Positions 35,965-44,541 of a stretch of DNA of 64,000 nucleotides are shown here, one piece after another. The notes beneath the pieces are model-generated. The model was given only the letters and a program-made list of their open reading frames with translations. It had not been told where the DNA came from and searched no databases. Source of the stretch: Paenibacillus sp. FSL H8-0537. Its GTDB lineage: Bacteria; Bacillota; Bacilli; Paenibacillales; Paenibacillaceae. Both the position numbers and the translations under genes were made by a program. Positions within the stretch are counted from its first letter, which is position 1. Each line of letters starts with the position of its first letter. The DNA lies in NCBI RefSeq assembly GCF_038051995.1, contig NZ_CP150290.1, positions 5,989,001 to 6,053,000 on the forward strand, written 5' to 3'.

Positions 35965-36517
35965 CTAGGGTGTGTATGCAAACTGGAGTAGCCCTGCCAT
36001 TCCTTGCCCAGAACTTTATCAAGGCTGGAGAATCGATGCCAATCTTATCTGACGATTCAAGGCATGAGAACCGGAGCCCCCGATTGTTGCTAAGCCTCCG
36101 GTGGCTAAGCCGCATTGCCGAGATCGTGCATTTCCGGACGCTCACTCTTTTTTTGACGGACTGAGATTCCGCTATTCTGGCTTTTAATGCGGTTTCTGGT
36201 CGTAGGCGGACAGGAAATCCGTTATGGCCCTGAATATTCCGTCAAAATGGCTATTTGCAGCGCATTAGCGGCTCCTGAGTCCGCCACCTGTGCCTTTCTC
36301 GGTGATTCTGTTGAAATAGCGGCTGCTCTGTCCACCCAGTCTATTTTTGCGCAGGGAGTGGCCCACTGAAACGATGGATATGAAGCTGACTTTCGGTACA
36401 TATGTTTACCTTCATGAGGTGTAACATTCCCGGTAGGAGAGGCAAATTGTTTGACACTAAATTCGATCTGAATCCGGATCTGGATCTGGCTTGCTTAAGT
36501 TTGCATACACACTCTAA
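35965..36517. mobile_element. MITE-like element with terminal inverted repeats
   Basis: The left end is CTAGGGTGTGTATGCAAACT (35965-35984). The right end, read in reverse, is TTAGAGTGTGTATGCAAACT (36498-36517), giving 18 of 20 matches with a perfect 14-bp core. The ~510-bp interior has no credible gene. Its right half recurs in reverse at 14724-15088, showing the sequence has spread. A target duplication is not clear. Confidence 0.75.
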
Positions 36518-36580
36518 TTACTTTGATCATATAGTCGTTTTTGCTGGGCTTCTTCTGTGACTAAGAAAATAACCGGGCCA

Positions 36581-38206
36581 TCAGCTTCCCTTAGCCTGCC
36601 CGCTTTGCTGAAGCTTGCGATATTCCTGCGGGCCGACTGATGTCGCTTTTTTGAACATTTTTGAAAAATGCGAATAGTTGCCATAGCCCAGCTCGTAGGC
36701 AATGCTCGTAATCGCCAGCTCTGTCTTCGCCAGCATTTGCTTGGCGAGCGCTACCCGCTCCTGCAGCACATATTCCGAAATCGTCAGTCCCGTGTCCTTC
36801 TTGAACAGCCGGGCCAAATAATCTGGATGCAAGCACACATGGCCGGCAATATCCTCACGCGATAAATCCTCGCTCATATGCTTGGCAATATAATGCTTCA
36901 CCTTGTCTACAACGGTCTGTGTCTCGTCCACAACATTCAGATTGCCGCTGACCTCCTTGATCAGCACCCCTACCCACTCCGACAAGTCGGTGATGGAACG
37001 GGTGACGGCATCCGCCCGCTTCATCAGCACCATGGCGGAGAACACCTGATGCGCCCGGAGTCCCTTCGCATGCAGCACCTGATGCACCATTTGCAGAAAA
37101 TCCTCATAGAAGCTGCGCAGCCAGCGGGCATCGGCCTGACCCGTATGCTTGACGCTGTCCAAATACTTTTCGATTTCCTCAAGCATTTCTTTTCCGCAGC
37201 CGAGCTTGAGCATCTCTGCCCAGCCGCTCATTACCGGAAGCGGCGCGACATCTGGGCTAACGCTGCAATTAGTTAGGCTAAGCCGTTCATTTGACCGAGT
37301 CACATTATGCGACTCCAGCTCGGCAAGCTGCTCGTACATCTCGCATATTTCCTCCACGGGCACCGCGCTGCCCATATAACAGCACAAGTCGCAGAAAAAA
37401 TAACGATTGCATGCCTCGATGTACGAATCGATCTGTTCATGCAGCTGCTCTCCATCCTCCTGGCGAATAGGCAGCAGCGCAAGCAGCGCCCCGCTGCGCA
37501 CTTGTATGATTCGGCCAAGCCCGGACTTCGCTAGAATCATCTCTTCAAAGGAATTGCGCAGCGCATATTCCATAATCTTCTCTTCGCGCAGCGTCAGCTC
37601 CTTATGCCAGCGCTGGACGCTAATGAGCACCGGCTTATAGTGCGGCAGCTCCTCGTAGGCAATGTTATGCTTCGCCAGTGCTTCGCGAACGCCCTCCTTG
37701 GTTGAAGGAATCGAGCGGCTTAGCAGGTCCTGCCAGAAGCGCTCCATAAACATCGGCTGGTACGATTCCCATAGCTGGTAATAATGCTCGTACATGTCTG
37801 CGAAGTGCAGCTTCTCGCGGTCGAGATCGGCTTTCGTAAGCTTGTCCAGCGCGCGCTTGACCGTGCTCGCCAGCTCGGGGTAACGAACGGGCTTGAGCAT
37901 GTAATCGCAGCTGCCAAGCTGAATCGCCTTTTGCGCATAGGAGAAATCCGCATGGCAGGTAAGGAACATCGCCTCCGTCTGGGGAAAATGAATTTTCACC
38001 CAGTCCAGCAGCTCGAAGCCATTGCCCTGCGGCATTTCGATATCACAAATTAGCACATCGATTTTGCTGTCGCTCATGATTTCCTTGGCGGTTCGGATAT
38101 TGTACGCCTCATGCACGACCGAAATGCCGAGCGACTCCCATTCGACGCCTGCTTTAATGCCCCGCACCGCATGCCGCTCATCATCGACAATCAACAGCTG
38201 TCTCAT
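36581..38206 (-). CDS. Response regulator, CheY-like receiver plus AraC-type DNA-binding domain (YesN-type)
   Basis: 541 residues. The receiver occupies ~1-120 (MRQLLIVDDERHAVRGI, with the phosphoryl-acceptor Asp in VLICDIEMPQGNG). A long middle region of unknown fold follows, and the C-terminal two helix-turn-helix AraC domain has LSREDIAGHVCLHPDYLARLF and ELGYGNYSHFSKMF. I start at the ATG at 38206, which overlaps the kinase stop as ATGA and has AGGGGG 9 bp upstream. It is the cytoplasmic partner of the sensor kinase upstream and probably activates the adjacent LplBC operon, as YesN-type regulators usually control a neighbouring sugar transporter. Confidence 0.92.
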   Translation of the reverse strand: MRQLLIVDDERHAVRGIKAGVEWESLGISVVHEAYNIRTAKEIMSDSKIDVLICDIEMPQGNGFELLDWVKIHFPQTEAMFLTCHADFSYAQKAIQLGSCDYMLKPVRYPELASTVKRALDKLTKADLDREKLHFADMYEHYYQLWESYQPMFMERFWQDLLSRSIPSTKEGVREALAKHNIAYEELPHYKPVLISVQRWHKELTLREEKIMEYALRNSFEEMILAKSGLGRIIQVRSGALLALLPIRQEDGEQLHEQIDSYIEACNRYFFCDLCCYMGSAVPVEEICEMYEQLAELESHNVTRSNERLSLTNCSVSPDVAPLPVMSGWAEMLKLGCGKEMLEEIEKYLDSVKHTGQADARWLRSFYEDFLQMVHQVLHAKGLRAHQVFSAMVLMKRADAVTRSITDLSEWVGVLIKEVSGNLNVVDETQTVVDKVKHYIAKHMSEDLSREDIAGHVCLHPDYLARLFKKDTGLTISEYVLQERVALAKQMLAKTELAITSIAYELGYGNYSHFSKMFKKATSVGPQEYRKLQQSGQAKGS

Positions 38207-39948
38207 TCTCGTCGTCCCCCTGTCTCTTCTGGTTGCATCGGCAGCCACAGCTCCACGACTGCTCCAAGCCCGGAGCTGCCGCTAAGCGCCATGCGGGCTG
38301 CATCATGATACAGCAGCCCCAGCCGCTGCTTCACATTTTGAATCCCGATATGATCGCCTTCTTCATTGCTCAGCTCCATATCGCGCTGGAGCAGCGCCAG
38401 CACCTGCGGCGGAAAACCTTCCCCCGTATCCTCAATGCGGACATATAGCGTATCATCATTAAGCGCTTGGGCGGTAACAGCAATATGAACCTGTGTATCC
38501 GTATTTACCGCATGCTTAATCGTATTCTCCACGAACGATTGAATGACTAGTGGTGGAATCGGTATTTTTCCGAGACTCTCATCTGTATGGAAAGCAAAGG
38601 TCAGATCGCCCGGAAAGCGCATTTCCTGAATGCGTAAATAATTCATCGTATGGGCAAGCTCATCAGACAGAGACACGAATGACAGGTTGCTGCGGAACAT
38701 AAACCGGAAATATTGCACCAGGCAATGGGTCATTTCCTGAATGAGATGATAGTCCTTCACCTGCGCCAAATTATAAACAATGTTAAGTGAGTTAAGAAAA
38801 AAATGCGGATTGATTTGCAGCTGCAAATGCTTAAGCTGCGCTTTTTTGTAATTCAGCTGCTCCTCCAGCACATTAACCTTGAGCTCCTGAATTTGCGTAA
38901 TCATGCGGTTGAACGATTCGTTCATCACCTCAAATTCAAATGTCGAGGACGGCTTCGTGAGCCGCATATCCAGATTGCCGGCTTCGATGCGGCGCATCGC
39001 CATAATAATGCGATTGACCGGGACAAGCACCAGCTTGCGCAGCAGCAGCAAAATGATCGGCAAAATGATAATGGCCCCAAAGGAGATGAGCGAGACGATG
39101 CTGCGCAAAAAGGGAAGCTTCTCCAGCACGACGCTGTCGGGAATGAGGGCGACCAGTCCGAAGCGGCCTCGCGAGGAGCGCTCGCCGACTGCGATAAATT
39201 GGTCGTTGCTTCCCGTAAGCTGGTAGCCTTCATTGTCGCTGCTGCTTGGCTCAATCGAGATGCCGTCATCCAGCGGCGTATCTATAATGGGCTTCATACG
39301 GTCATCCGTCAGAAAGGCCCGGCCATTTTCACCCAAATCAATTAAATGCAGTGGAACCATCAACTGATCGACATTGCCCATTGCGCCTATATAAATGTCG
39401 CCGTATTGAATGACATAGGCTAAATAATCACCGCCTGCCATATGCTGAACGAACCAATCCTTTTGCAGCGGCTTCTTGGCAAGCTTGATATTATCTACAA
39501 TATCCTGCTCCATCACGGAGCGGCTGGCATAATCCGGGGCAACGCCGAATACGCTCATCAAATCATCGTTCTCCGGCGAATAAATGAAGAACATGTCCAT
39601 CGACTTATAATTGGGCAATTCATTCCTCAACTGGTTGCTCAGCTGGATCTTCTCGAACGAATAGCTGTCGGGATTTTGCTCACGCGGCTGCTCCAGCACA
39701 AGCAGGCCTGTCTCCATCGCCGCAATATTAAACAGATATTTCTCCACATCCTCCAAATTGCGGTCAATTTGGCCCATATAGAGGCTGATCAAATTTTTAT
39801 TGGACTGGGCTACCTGGTTGCGTACGACATTAATCGCATACAAATTGTTGTAAATCATGAAGGAAACAATCGGAATGACGAGCAGCAGAAAGCCAAATAA
39901 CAGCTTAAAGCGGAGCGTTCGATAAAAAAACGGATGCCGGAACCTCAT
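38203..39948 (-). CDS. Sensor histidine kinase (YesM-type)
   Basis: 581 residues. Helix 1 is near 13-33, an extracellular sensing domain of ~250 residues follows, helix 2 is ~285-308, then HAMP (RKLVLVPVNRIIMAMRRIEAGNLDMRL). The histidine is in LQLQINPHFFLNSLNIV (H in NPHFxxNxL), the LytS/YesM-type site. The ATPase domain has PPLVIQSFVENTIKHAV and DTGEGFPP. It senses an extracellular sugar, probably through a binding protein, and phosphorylates the response regulator translated 4 bp later. The promoter just upstream overlaps a perfect cre site. GAGAGGGG precedes the ATG. Confidence 0.93.
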   Translation of the reverse strand: MRFRHPFFYRTLRFKLLFGFLLLVIPIVSFMIYNNLYAINVVRNQVAQSNKNLISLYMGQIDRNLEDVEKYLFNIAAMETGLLVLEQPREQNPDSYSFEKIQLSNQLRNELPNYKSMDMFFIYSPENDDLMSVFGVAPDYASRSVMEQDIVDNIKLAKKPLQKDWFVQHMAGGDYLAYVIQYGDIYIGAMGNVDQLMVPLHLIDLGENGRAFLTDDRMKPIIDTPLDDGISIEPSSSDNEGYQLTGSNDQFIAVGERSSRGRFGLVALIPDSVVLEKLPFLRSIVSLISFGAIIILPIILLLLRKLVLVPVNRIIMAMRRIEAGNLDMRLTKPSSTFEFEVMNESFNRMITQIQELKVNVLEEQLNYKKAQLKHLQLQINPHFFLNSLNIVYNLAQVKDYHLIQEMTHCLVQYFRFMFRSNLSFVSLSDELAHTMNYLRIQEMRFPGDLTFAFHTDESLGKIPIPPLVIQSFVENTIKHAVNTDTQVHIAVTAQALNDDTLYVRIEDTGEGFPPQVLALLQRDMELSNEEGDHIGIQNVKQRLGLLYHDAARMALSGSSGLGAVVELWLPMQPEETGGRRE

Positions 39949-39981
39949 GCCTTACCCCTCTCTCTTCTGCCGCTTTATCAA

Positions 39982-40010
39982 AGTATAGTATTATTTGCAA
40001 GCGTTTTCAA
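39982..40010 (-). promoter_or_regulatory. Sigma-A promoter with embedded cre site (two-component system)
   Basis: Minus strand TTGAAA (40005-40010), 17 bp, TATACT (39982-39987). The plus strand 39995-40009, TTGCAAGCGTTTTCA, matches cre consensus WTGNAANCGNWNNCW exactly and covers the spacer and part of the -35, so CcpA binding should block RNA polymerase. Confidence 0.8.
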
Positions 40011-40057
40011 TAATATCGTTTTTCCCTGCTTGCCCACGGCTGACCCGCAACAAATAA

Positions 40058-40112
40058 AAGGGGTTATCCGCAGGGTCGCCTTATTTAATCGCGACCTTGC
40101 GGATAACCCCTT
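40058..40112. terminator. Terminator after the small two-helix protein gene
   Basis: Stem AAGGGGTTATCCGCA / TGCGGATAACCCCTT, extended by GGTCGC/GCGACC. On the minus strand the tail is CTTTTATTTG. It lies 13 bp past the stop at 40126. Confidence 0.85.
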
Positions 40113-40125
40113 ACTGTTTCAATAT

Positions 40126-40350
40126 TCAATGTCCCATCTGATGCACTTCCTCGGCGTTATAGGACAATAAGCCGAACACGATCAGCAGCGTTGTGAAGAT
40201 CACGATGCAGGCACCGATGCGCCGCAGCGTTTTTCGACGCTCGCTCATGTGCACATCTTGGCCATAGCGCTTCTTCGACGAAGCGATAAACAGCAGGCCC
40301 ACCCCTAGCAGCAGTGCGATAACGACGCTCGCCTTCAAATAAACATCCAA
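40126..40350 (-). CDS. Small membrane protein with two helices, unknown function
   Basis: 74 residues from the TTG at 40350, which has AGGAAG 7 bp upstream, or 89 from an ATG at 40395 that lacks a ribosome site. Two membrane helices (ASVVIALLLGVGLLFIAS and IGACIVIFTTLLIVFGLLSY) are joined by a basic loop KKRYGQDVHMSERRKTLRR. The C-terminus is NAEEVHQMGH. I know no family. It is transcribed alone, ending at the terminator at 40058. Confidence 0.6.
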   Translation of the reverse strand: MDVYLKASVVIALLLGVGLLFIASSKKRYGQDVHMSERRKTLRRIGACIVIFTTLLIVFGLLSYNAEEVHQMGH

Positions 40351-40578
40351 ACCATCACTTCCTGTCCGCCCATTTATGCTATAGACGATAATCATTTGGA
40401 AAAAGTTGTACCTGCTGCGAGATTAATAGCCTGCGCTTCATTTCGCTTGAGTTGCCGCCTGTTCGGGTAAGCATAAGCAATGACATAGGCCACTGTGAGT
40501 GCTGCGGATGAACCAGACTAGATGACCATATATGAATAACTTAGTTAAAAAATAGATCCTGAATGGAGGCAGCTGCTC

Positions 40579-41463
40579 ATGGCCCCTAAATCAAAGACGA
40601 TGCGATTTTTCCTCGATATGTATGTCCGTTTCCGTGATGATGATGTGCCGGGCGTCGCGGCGCAGCTGACTTTTTATTTGATTTTGTCCTTTTTCCCCTT
40701 TCTGCTGTTTGTTGTCAGCCTGCTTGGCTTCGTGCAGTTATCGGGGGACAGCCTCGCTCCTGAGCTCATTCGCCTGCTCCCTGCCGAGACGGGCGCAGTG
40801 ATCAGCCAGGTGCTTGAAGAAATTACGCAGGGCAGCAATGGGGCACTGCTGTCGTTCGGGATGCTCGCGACGATCTGGTCGGCGTCCAATGGCATGAATG
40901 CGATTATTAAAGGTCTGAATACCGCCTATGAGGAGCAGGAAAGCCGCCCCTTCTGGAAAATCCGCGGCATTGCGCTGATCGCCACGCTCGTGCTTGGCCT
41001 TGTCATTACGCTCGTCATGCTTATGCTTGTATTCGGCAAGACGATCAGCAGCTACTTATTCGACCTGCTTCATGTGCCGAGTGAAAGCGAGTGGGTATGG
41101 AATTTGCTGAAATATGCGATTCCGCTCACTGCTATGCTTCTCGTATTTACCATCCTGTATTGGATCGCCCCTAACCGCAAGCTGCGGCTGCGGGAGGTGA
41201 TCCCTGGTGTCCTGTTTACAACCTTCGGCTGGGTCGCAGCCTCGATGCTGTTTCAGTTTTACATTAATAATTTCGGCAGCTACTCCAAAACCTACGGAAG
41301 TATTGGCGGCATTATTATTTTGCTGGTCTGGTTATTCATTACGTCTCATATCATTATATTAGGCGGGGAAATGAATGCTTCGCTGGCCCGTCCACGCCCA
41401 GCTAAGCCCAGTGTGCAAGAGCGCCCGCCGCACAACCGGACAGGCTCCTTTTTCGTCAAATAA
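40579..41463 (+). CDS. YihY/virulence factor BrkB family membrane protein
   Basis: 294 residues, six or so membrane helices. Family features are RFRDDDVPGVAAQLTFYLILSFFPFLLF at the start, a W-S-A-S-x-G-x-N/M-A-I motif (IWSASNGMNAIIKGLNTAYEE), and the end LLVWLFITSHIIILGGEMNA. These proteins were once called ribonuclease BN by mistake; their function is unresolved and may be transport or envelope upkeep. The last ~25 residues are polar and basic. GGAGG lies before the ATG. No strong terminator was seen before the next small gene. Confidence 0.92.
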   Translation: MAPKSKTMRFFLDMYVRFRDDDVPGVAAQLTFYLILSFFPFLLFVVSLLGFVQLSGDSLAPELIRLLPAETGAVISQVLEEITQGSNGALLSFGMLATIWSASNGMNAIIKGLNTAYEEQESRPFWKIRGIALIATLVLGLVITLVMLMLVFGKTISSYLFDLLHVPSESEWVWNLLKYAIPLTAMLLVFTILYWIAPNRKLRLREVIPGVLFTTFGWVAASMLFQFYINNFGSYSKTYGSIGGIIILLVWLFITSHIIILGGEMNASLARPRPAKPSVQERPPHNRTGSFFVK

Positions 41464-41574
41464 AAAAAGTGCTTGTTCCTATCTAAATAGTCAATGGCAC
41501 GAAATGCCTGTTTCATATCTGTTTGCTCGGGTAAATAAAAGTAATTCGATATACATTTCGAGGAGGAATATAGG

Positions 41575-41811
41575 ATGGAATATATTATAAACAAACGCTT
41601 TGATGGGGAAGAAATACTTTTAGACGGCAACCACTACATTGGCTGCACTTTCAACAACTGCACCATTACAATATCGTCCCTGCATTTCAACTATGATCGC
41701 TGCACGTTCAAAGGCTCCAGCTTCAAGCTTAGCCCAAGCGTTTTTTTCCTGCAAAACGTTTATTCGCTGCTGCCTTCATCGACGAATGGCAAACGAGTTC
41801 AGCTTGCTTAG
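41575..41811 (+). CDS. Small protein, possible short pentapeptide-repeat fold
   Basis: 78 residues. The middle holds a loose five-residue pattern of small and aromatic positions (YIGCTFNNCTI, DRCTFKGSSFKL), as in pentapeptide-repeat right-handed helices, but too short for a full domain. Three Cys occur in C-T-F or C-T-I contexts. GAGGAGG lies before the ATG, and a terminator follows at 41854, so I take it as a real gene. Function is unknown. Confidence 0.65.
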   Translation: MEYIINKRFDGEEILLDGNHYIGCTFNNCTITISSLHFNYDRCTFKGSSFKLSPSVFFLQNVYSLLPSSTNGKRVQLA

Positions 41812-41853
41812 TGCATCGACAGAACACCCCACCTGCAGGCCACTAGAACGTTA

Positions 41854-41893
41854 ACAAGGGCAAGATTCATGATGAGATGAATCTTGCCCTTGT
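41854..41893. terminator. Bidirectional terminator
   Basis: Perfect 17-bp stem ACAAGGGCAAGATTCAT / ATGAATCTTGCCCTTGT with loop GATGAG, followed on plus by GGTTGTTTTTG. It serves the small gene at 41575 and the oxidoreductase at 41923. Confidence 0.85.
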
Positions 41894-41922
41894 CGGTTGT
41901 TTTTGACTATAACCCCTCTTGC

Positions 41923-42564
41923 TTACTCCGCTTCCGCTACGACTGCGAAACGCTCATTCACATGGTTAGCTTGCTCCGCCTCGTCCACAATGGCAATGGC
42001 ATAGTCGGCGTAGCTGATGTAGCTGTCGCCTTTTGCGTTAAAGAAGAAATTGTCTTTGCCTTTCGTGTAAGAGCCTGTACGTTTGCCGTCTGGGTTGAAA
42101 AAGGCAGCCGGGCTAACGAAGGTCCATTTGATGCCAGTCGAGCCTTGAAGGTCATTCAAGTTGCTGCCTTGGTTGAAGGCTGTTGCATAATATTCTTTAG
42201 GGAAATGCTCCGTTTCGAACAAACGCGTCGTCTTCGCTTCATCCACAAAGAGGCTGCCTGCTCCGCCGACTACAATCAAACGAGTTTCCGGTGCGCCTTG
42301 GAGCGCTTCAATCAGCACTTTGCCTAGCTCCACATGCTTCGTTTCCTCGCCTTGCGGTGCGCCGAATGCGTTGACTACGATGTCAAAGGCTTTCAAATCC
42401 TCAGCTGTAAGCTTGAATGCATCCTTCTCCAATACAGCTGCATTAGATTGTGCAAACTTCGATGCCGTTCTGACGATCGCCGTCACCTCATGGCCTCTTG
42501 CTGCAGCCTCCTGAATGATCAAGCTACCTGCTTTACCTGTCGCGCCAATAACTGCTATTTTCAT
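41923..42564 (-). CDS. NAD(P)H-binding oxidoreductase (YwnB-like, atypical short-chain)
   Basis: 213 residues, single Rossmann domain. MKIAVIGATGKAGSLIIQEAAARGHEVTAIVR shows the GxTGxxG nucleotide loop of the NmrA/YwnB group. VVNAFGAP and IVVGGAGSL follow in the usual order. Such proteins bind NAD(P) and act as quinone or flavin reductases or as redox sensors. It is transcribed alone from a consensus promoter covered by a palindrome (42621-42639), pointing to control by a repressor, perhaps of the redox-sensing HxlR or MarR type, whose gene is not adjacent. Confidence 0.88.
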   Translation of the reverse strand: MKIAVIGATGKAGSLIIQEAAARGHEVTAIVRTASKFAQSNAAVLEKDAFKLTAEDLKAFDIVVNAFGAPQGEETKHVELGKVLIEALQGAPETRLIVVGGAGSLFVDEAKTTRLFETEHFPKEYYATAFNQGSNLNDLQGSTGIKWTFVSPAAFFNPDGKRTGSYTKGKDNFFFNAKGDSYISYADYAIAIVDEAEQANHVNERFAVVAEAE

Positions 42565-42620
42565 TGTCTATTCCTCCTGAGTATAAATAAGGTTTGTTAG
42601 TAGAAAAGCGACCTACTTAA

Positions 42621-42657
42621 TGTAACTATTATAGTTACAAGTTGCTTGCAATGTCAA
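42621..42657 (-). promoter_or_regulatory. Consensus promoter with operator palindrome for the oxidoreductase
   Basis: Minus strand TTGACA (42652-42657), 18 bp, TATAAT (42628-42633), both hexamers perfect. The -10 is the centre of TGTAACTA-TTA-TAGTTACA (42621-42639), an 8-3-8 inverted repeat. Confidence 0.8.
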
Positions 42658-42758
42658 ATCATTATTTTGAAAGCTATATGCAGCGTGTCGAACGATATAA
42701 TATAATGGAGATAGGAATTGCTCGAAGCATACCAAACACGGCAAGGAGACCATCTCTA

Positions 42759-43172
42759 ATGAGCGACTTTATTATTTTCAACGTGGCCAACAAACCTTTT
42801 GCTGTCCATTTTTCGGAAATTGATGAGATTCAAGCAGCCGTAGAAGGAACACCACTTCCTTTCGCCGAGCCGTGGCATGGTGGCGTGGCCAACATTCGTG
42901 GCGGCCTCTACACCATTATTAACTTGCGCAAAAAATTTAATCTGTTTGGACAGGCCCAAGGCAGCTATCAAAAAATTATTTTGCTCAGGCAAGCCAAAGT
43001 AGCACTGCTCGTCGATGATATCGAAAATACGGCCTCCATTGAAGAAACAGACATTGAGCGTGTGCCGGATTCTTCAGAGAAGGACATTTTCCACCAAGCT
43101 TTCAGGCTGGATAACCGGGTAATTCCGATCCTGCATGTAACGCTGTTCCTCGCTTCTACCAAAACCATATAG
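42759..43172 (+). CDS. CheW-like chemotaxis coupling protein (orphan)
   Basis: 137 residues, the size of a single CheW domain. FIIFNVANKPFAVHFSEIDEI, then GGVANIRGGLYTIINLRKKF (the CheW G-x-x-x-x-RG-x-x-x-x-I/V-x-x-L pattern) and LLVDDIENTASIEETDIERVP. It would link chemoreceptors to CheA. No cheA or other che gene is nearby; the only receptor here is at 21799. I start at the ATG at 42759, with AAGGAG 10 bp upstream; a frame from 42642 has no ribosome site and crosses the divergent promoter. Confidence 0.85.
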   Translation: MSDFIIFNVANKPFAVHFSEIDEIQAAVEGTPLPFAEPWHGGVANIRGGLYTIINLRKKFNLFGQAQGSYQKIILLRQAKVALLVDDIENTASIEETDIERVPDSSEKDIFHQAFRLDNRVIPILHVTLFLASTKTI

Positions 43173-43180
43173 TGAAACGA

Positions 43181-43229
43181 CACAAGGCAGTTTCCATGCA
43201 GCTTCTACGCTGACGGGAACTGCCTTGTG
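43181..43229. terminator. Hairpin between convergent genes
   Basis: Stem CACAAGGCAGTTTCC / GGGAACTGCCTTGTG with one mismatch. There is no strong T tract on either side, so termination is less certain. Confidence 0.55.
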
Positions 43230-43297
43230 CTGTGTATGATCGTTGATGGATGAGAGATGGGGGATGCAAGGTGATTCTTTCACCATCAAAGCTGCAC

Positions 43298-44383
43298 TTA
43301 GTACTTCCGAAACGGGATTTCCTTCTTCGCCATTTGCTCCGTATAGACGCTTTCCTGCGGCACGATTCGTTTCGGCAGCGTGCGCCCGGCAACGAGCTCC
43401 TGCACCGCCTGCATGATATTCGGGCCAAGCAGCGGGTTGCATTCGACAATGCAGTTGATTTTGCCTTCCGCCAGCTTCATGAACGCCCGCCGCGTCCCAT
43501 CCACTGAAATAATGACAATATCCACGCCCGGCCGCAGTCCATATTCCTCAATCGCTTCAATTGCGCCAAGCGCCATATCGTCGTTTTGGGCAAACAGCAC
43601 ATCCATTTCATCGCCATATTGTTCAAGCAGTGTGCCCATCACTTCCTTGCCCCGTTCAAAAGTAAAATCAGCGTCGACGCTGGCCATGATTTTATAATTT
43701 GGCTGCTTCAGCACAATATCCCGAAACCCTTGTCCACGCTGGATCGAGGGGGATGAGCCTTCCGTTCCTCGCAGCTCGACGATTTGGATTGTCTCCACAG
43801 CATCCCGCATTTTATCGACCAAATATTTGCCCGCCTTGCGCCCCTCCTCATATAAGTCCGCCCCAATATGCGTCACATAAAGCGAGGAATCGCCCACATC
43901 GACTGAACGGTCGGCTATAATGAGCGGAATACCCGCCTGCTTCACCTCGGTTAAAATCTCATCCCAGCCCGAATGCACAACCGGAGCAACGGCAATGACG
44001 TCGACCTTCTGCCTAATGAAGGATCGGATCGCCTCAAACTGCTTTTCCTGTGATTGCTCCGCATTTTCGAACAAGAGCTCGATTCCGGCCTCTTTTGCCG
44101 CCTCTTTGACCGAATTGGTGTTGGCCATTCGCCATTCGCTCTCTGAACCGAGCTGAGAGAAACCAAGAACAATCGGCCTCACTGGCTGCAGCAGCTCGAT
44201 TCCTGTTGCCTCGGGCAGCGTTCCGTCTCCTGCTATCTTGCCCTTACCTACACCCGATTCGTTGTGCAGAGCTTGGTCTATTCCCGATGATGAAGGAGCA
44301 GGGGCCGTAAGCTGGCAGCTGCTCAGAAGCATCAAGAAAGCGATTGCATAAATTATTTTCACAAATACAGCTTGTCTTCGCAT
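43298..44383 (-). CDS. Sugar-binding lipoprotein, YtfQ-like (second of the operon)
   Basis: 361 residues, LacI/RbsB-type binding fold. Signal peptide with lipobox LLSSCQL (Cys ~23). The mature part has LGFSQLGSESEWRMANTNSVKEAA, VDVIAVAPVVHSGWDEIL, and NDDMALGAIEAIEEYG, blocks of the YtfQ galactofuranose-binding group. It closes an operon that already starts with another YtfQ-like gene (48189), which resembles it throughout but has longer linkers. A 40-bp stem-loop lies between the last permease and this gene. The two copies may differ in ligand, or one may feed a sensor. CGGAGGG precedes the ATG. Confidence 0.9.
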   Translation of the reverse strand: MRRQAVFVKIIYAIAFLMLLSSCQLTAPAPSSSGIDQALHNESGVGKGKIAGDGTLPEATGIELLQPVRPIVLGFSQLGSESEWRMANTNSVKEAAKEAGIELLFENAEQSQEKQFEAIRSFIRQKVDVIAVAPVVHSGWDEILTEVKQAGIPLIIADRSVDVGDSSLYVTHIGADLYEEGRKAGKYLVDKMRDAVETIQIVELRGTEGSSPSIQRGQGFRDIVLKQPNYKIMASVDADFTFERGKEVMGTLLEQYGDEMDVLFAQNDDMALGAIEAIEEYGLRPGVDIVIISVDGTRRAFMKLAEGKINCIVECNPLLGPNIMQAVQELVAGRTLPKRIVPQESVYTEQMAKKEIPFRKY

Positions 44384-44487
44384 AGGGCTACCCTCCGGTT
44401 CAGCCAGTAAAAGCGTCTATGCCCTTCCAGCTTACTGATCGTATTGTAATGGATACGGAGCACTTTGTCATCGTCGTAACGACTCAT

Positions 44488-44527
44488 GGGGTGCCGCGAA
44501 CAACGTCGAATCGTTGCGCTGCACCCC
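44488..44527 (-). promoter_or_regulatory. Intercistronic stem-loop within the sugar operon
   Basis: GGGGTGC-x-GCG-x-ACAACG / CGTTG-x-GC-x-GCACCCC without a T tract, between the last permease and the second binding-protein gene. It is more likely an RNA-stability or processing element than a terminator. Confidence 0.5.
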
Positions 44528-44541
44528 TGAACCGCAATCTA

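Larger units (their letters stand above)
35654..36580. other. Gene-free interval: 97-bp repeat, hairpin and MITE-like element
   Basis: Between the LplB-type permease and the response-regulator gene. It contains a 97-bp repeat unit (35766-35859), a stem-loop AGCCTGC-x-CCGTAC / GTAC-AGAGCAGGCT near 35891-35929 without a good T tract, and the 543-bp element at 35965-36517. Confidence 0.6.
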
